The notes under the pieces are model-generated. The model was not told the DNA's origin and did no database searches. It saw only the letters and a program-made list of their open reading frames with translations. A DNA stretch of 5,864 nt from Eudoraea sp. (GTDB lineage Bacteria; Bacteroidota; Bacteroidia; Flavobacteriales; Flavobacteriaceae). The stretch spans positions 1 to 5,864 of the forward strand of contig JAHEBI010000177.1 in NCBI GenBank assembly GCA_024642325.1, in the 5' to 3' direction. Within the stretch, counting starts at the first letter, position 1. Each line of letters begins with the position of its first letter. Shown in pieces: positions 5,488-5,864 of the stretch. The translations under genes were made by a program, and so were the position numbers.

Positions 5488-5864
5488 ATGAAAGAAAAAA
5501 TACTAATCAAGGCTACGGATCTCTTTTTAAATCTCGGATTTAAGAGTGTAACTATGGACGATCTTGCCCAGACTATGGGTATTTCCAAAAAGACTATCTA
5601 TTCCCATTTTGAAAACAAGACCAGGCTTGTCGAAGCCTGTACAATGCACGTATTTGATTCCGTTTCCCGTGGTATTGATCAAATATGCGCCCTCAAAAAG
5701 AACCCAATTGAAGAGCTTTATGAGATCAAAAAACTGGTAATGGAGCATTTAAATGAAGAAAAAACCTCCCCACAATATCAGCTTCAAAAATATTATCCCA
5801 GAATTTATAGCACCCTTCGCAAAAAGCAATTTGATATGATGCATGCTTGTGTGATAAATAATGT
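5488..5864 (+). CDS. TetR/AcrR-family transcriptional regulator, N-terminal part (runs off right edge)
   Basis: 125 codons from ATG 5488 remain open at the window end; family members are about 190-210 aa, so roughly the first 60% is present. Residues 1-50 are a canonical TetR DNA-binding domain: helix 1 ILIKATDLFLNLGFKSVT, then MDDLAQTMGISKKTIYSHF as the helix-turn-helix (helices 2 and 3, about 22-40), and ENKTRLVEA leading to helix 4. The following segment (about 55-125) is the start of the helical ligand-binding and dimerisation domain, which is variable and does not reveal the ligand. It is divergent from the prenyl synthase across 163 nt. An inverted repeat over its own promoter suggests autoregulation. 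In Flavobacteriia, regulators of this type commonly precede a TolC/RND efflux operon, but downstream genes are outside the window, so the target is unknown. Confidence 0.9.
   Translation, partial: MKEKILIKATDLFLNLGFKSVTMDDLAQTMGISKKTIYSHFENKTRLVEACTMHVFDSVSRGIDQICALKKNPIEELYEIKKLVMEHLNEEKTSPQYQLQKYYPRIYSTLRKKQFDMMHACVINN

Noticed and set aside
5527..5748. Reverse-strand open frame of 73 codons over the TetR gene.
   Set aside because: It lies fully within a well-supported TetR DNA-binding domain on the other strand and shows no recognisable domain or promoter.

Overview
The window looks like chromosomal DNA from a pigmented member of Bacteroidota, most likely class Flavobacteriia. The evidence is AT-rich sequence, A-rich leaders without Shine-Dalgarno sites, repeated TAnnTTTG-type promoter boxes, a TonB receptor with the N-terminal carboxypeptidase-regulatory-like domain typical of this phylum, and a Bacteroidota-type lycopene cyclase. 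No mobile element, CRISPR array, tRNA or rRNA was seen. The longest gene-free stretch is 163 nt.

Left part (1-3156) is a metal-uptake locus. On the minus strand a DtxR/MntR-family repressor overlaps by one base the start of a ZIP-type inner-membrane metal transporter that runs off the left edge. Divergent from them is a TonB-dependent outer-membrane receptor. The 68-nt divergent gap, counted to the receptor ATG at 853, carries a perfect 7-4-7 palindrome (ATTTAGATTTGTCTAAAT). It resembles the classical DtxR core and contains the receptor's probable -7 promoter box. The simplest reading is that the repressor, loaded with metal, shuts off both the outer-membrane and inner-membrane steps of metal import, and its own gene.

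Middle part (3193-5324) is isoprenoid/carotenoid biosynthesis. A lycopene beta-cyclase (crtY type) lies 36 nt downstream of the receptor on the same strand. A short-chain polyprenyl diphosphate synthase, probably making C20 GGPP, lies convergently on the minus strand. The two stop codons share the four bases CTAA, so no intergenic terminator can exist. GGPP synthase supplies the precursor and lycopene cyclase forms the beta-ionone rings; phytoene synthase and desaturase are not in the window.

Right part (5325-5864) is a 163-nt divergent regulatory gap with two well-formed inverted repeats, followed by the N-terminal 125 codons of a TetR/AcrR-family regulator cut by the window end. One repeat covers the expected upstream promoter region of the synthase and the other that of the regulator gene.

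The protein families are all known. The points most worth following are the operator architecture of the metal locus, the CxxC motif in the receptor plug, the mixed metal-site residues of the repressor, and the paired palindromes between the prenyl synthase and the TetR gene.
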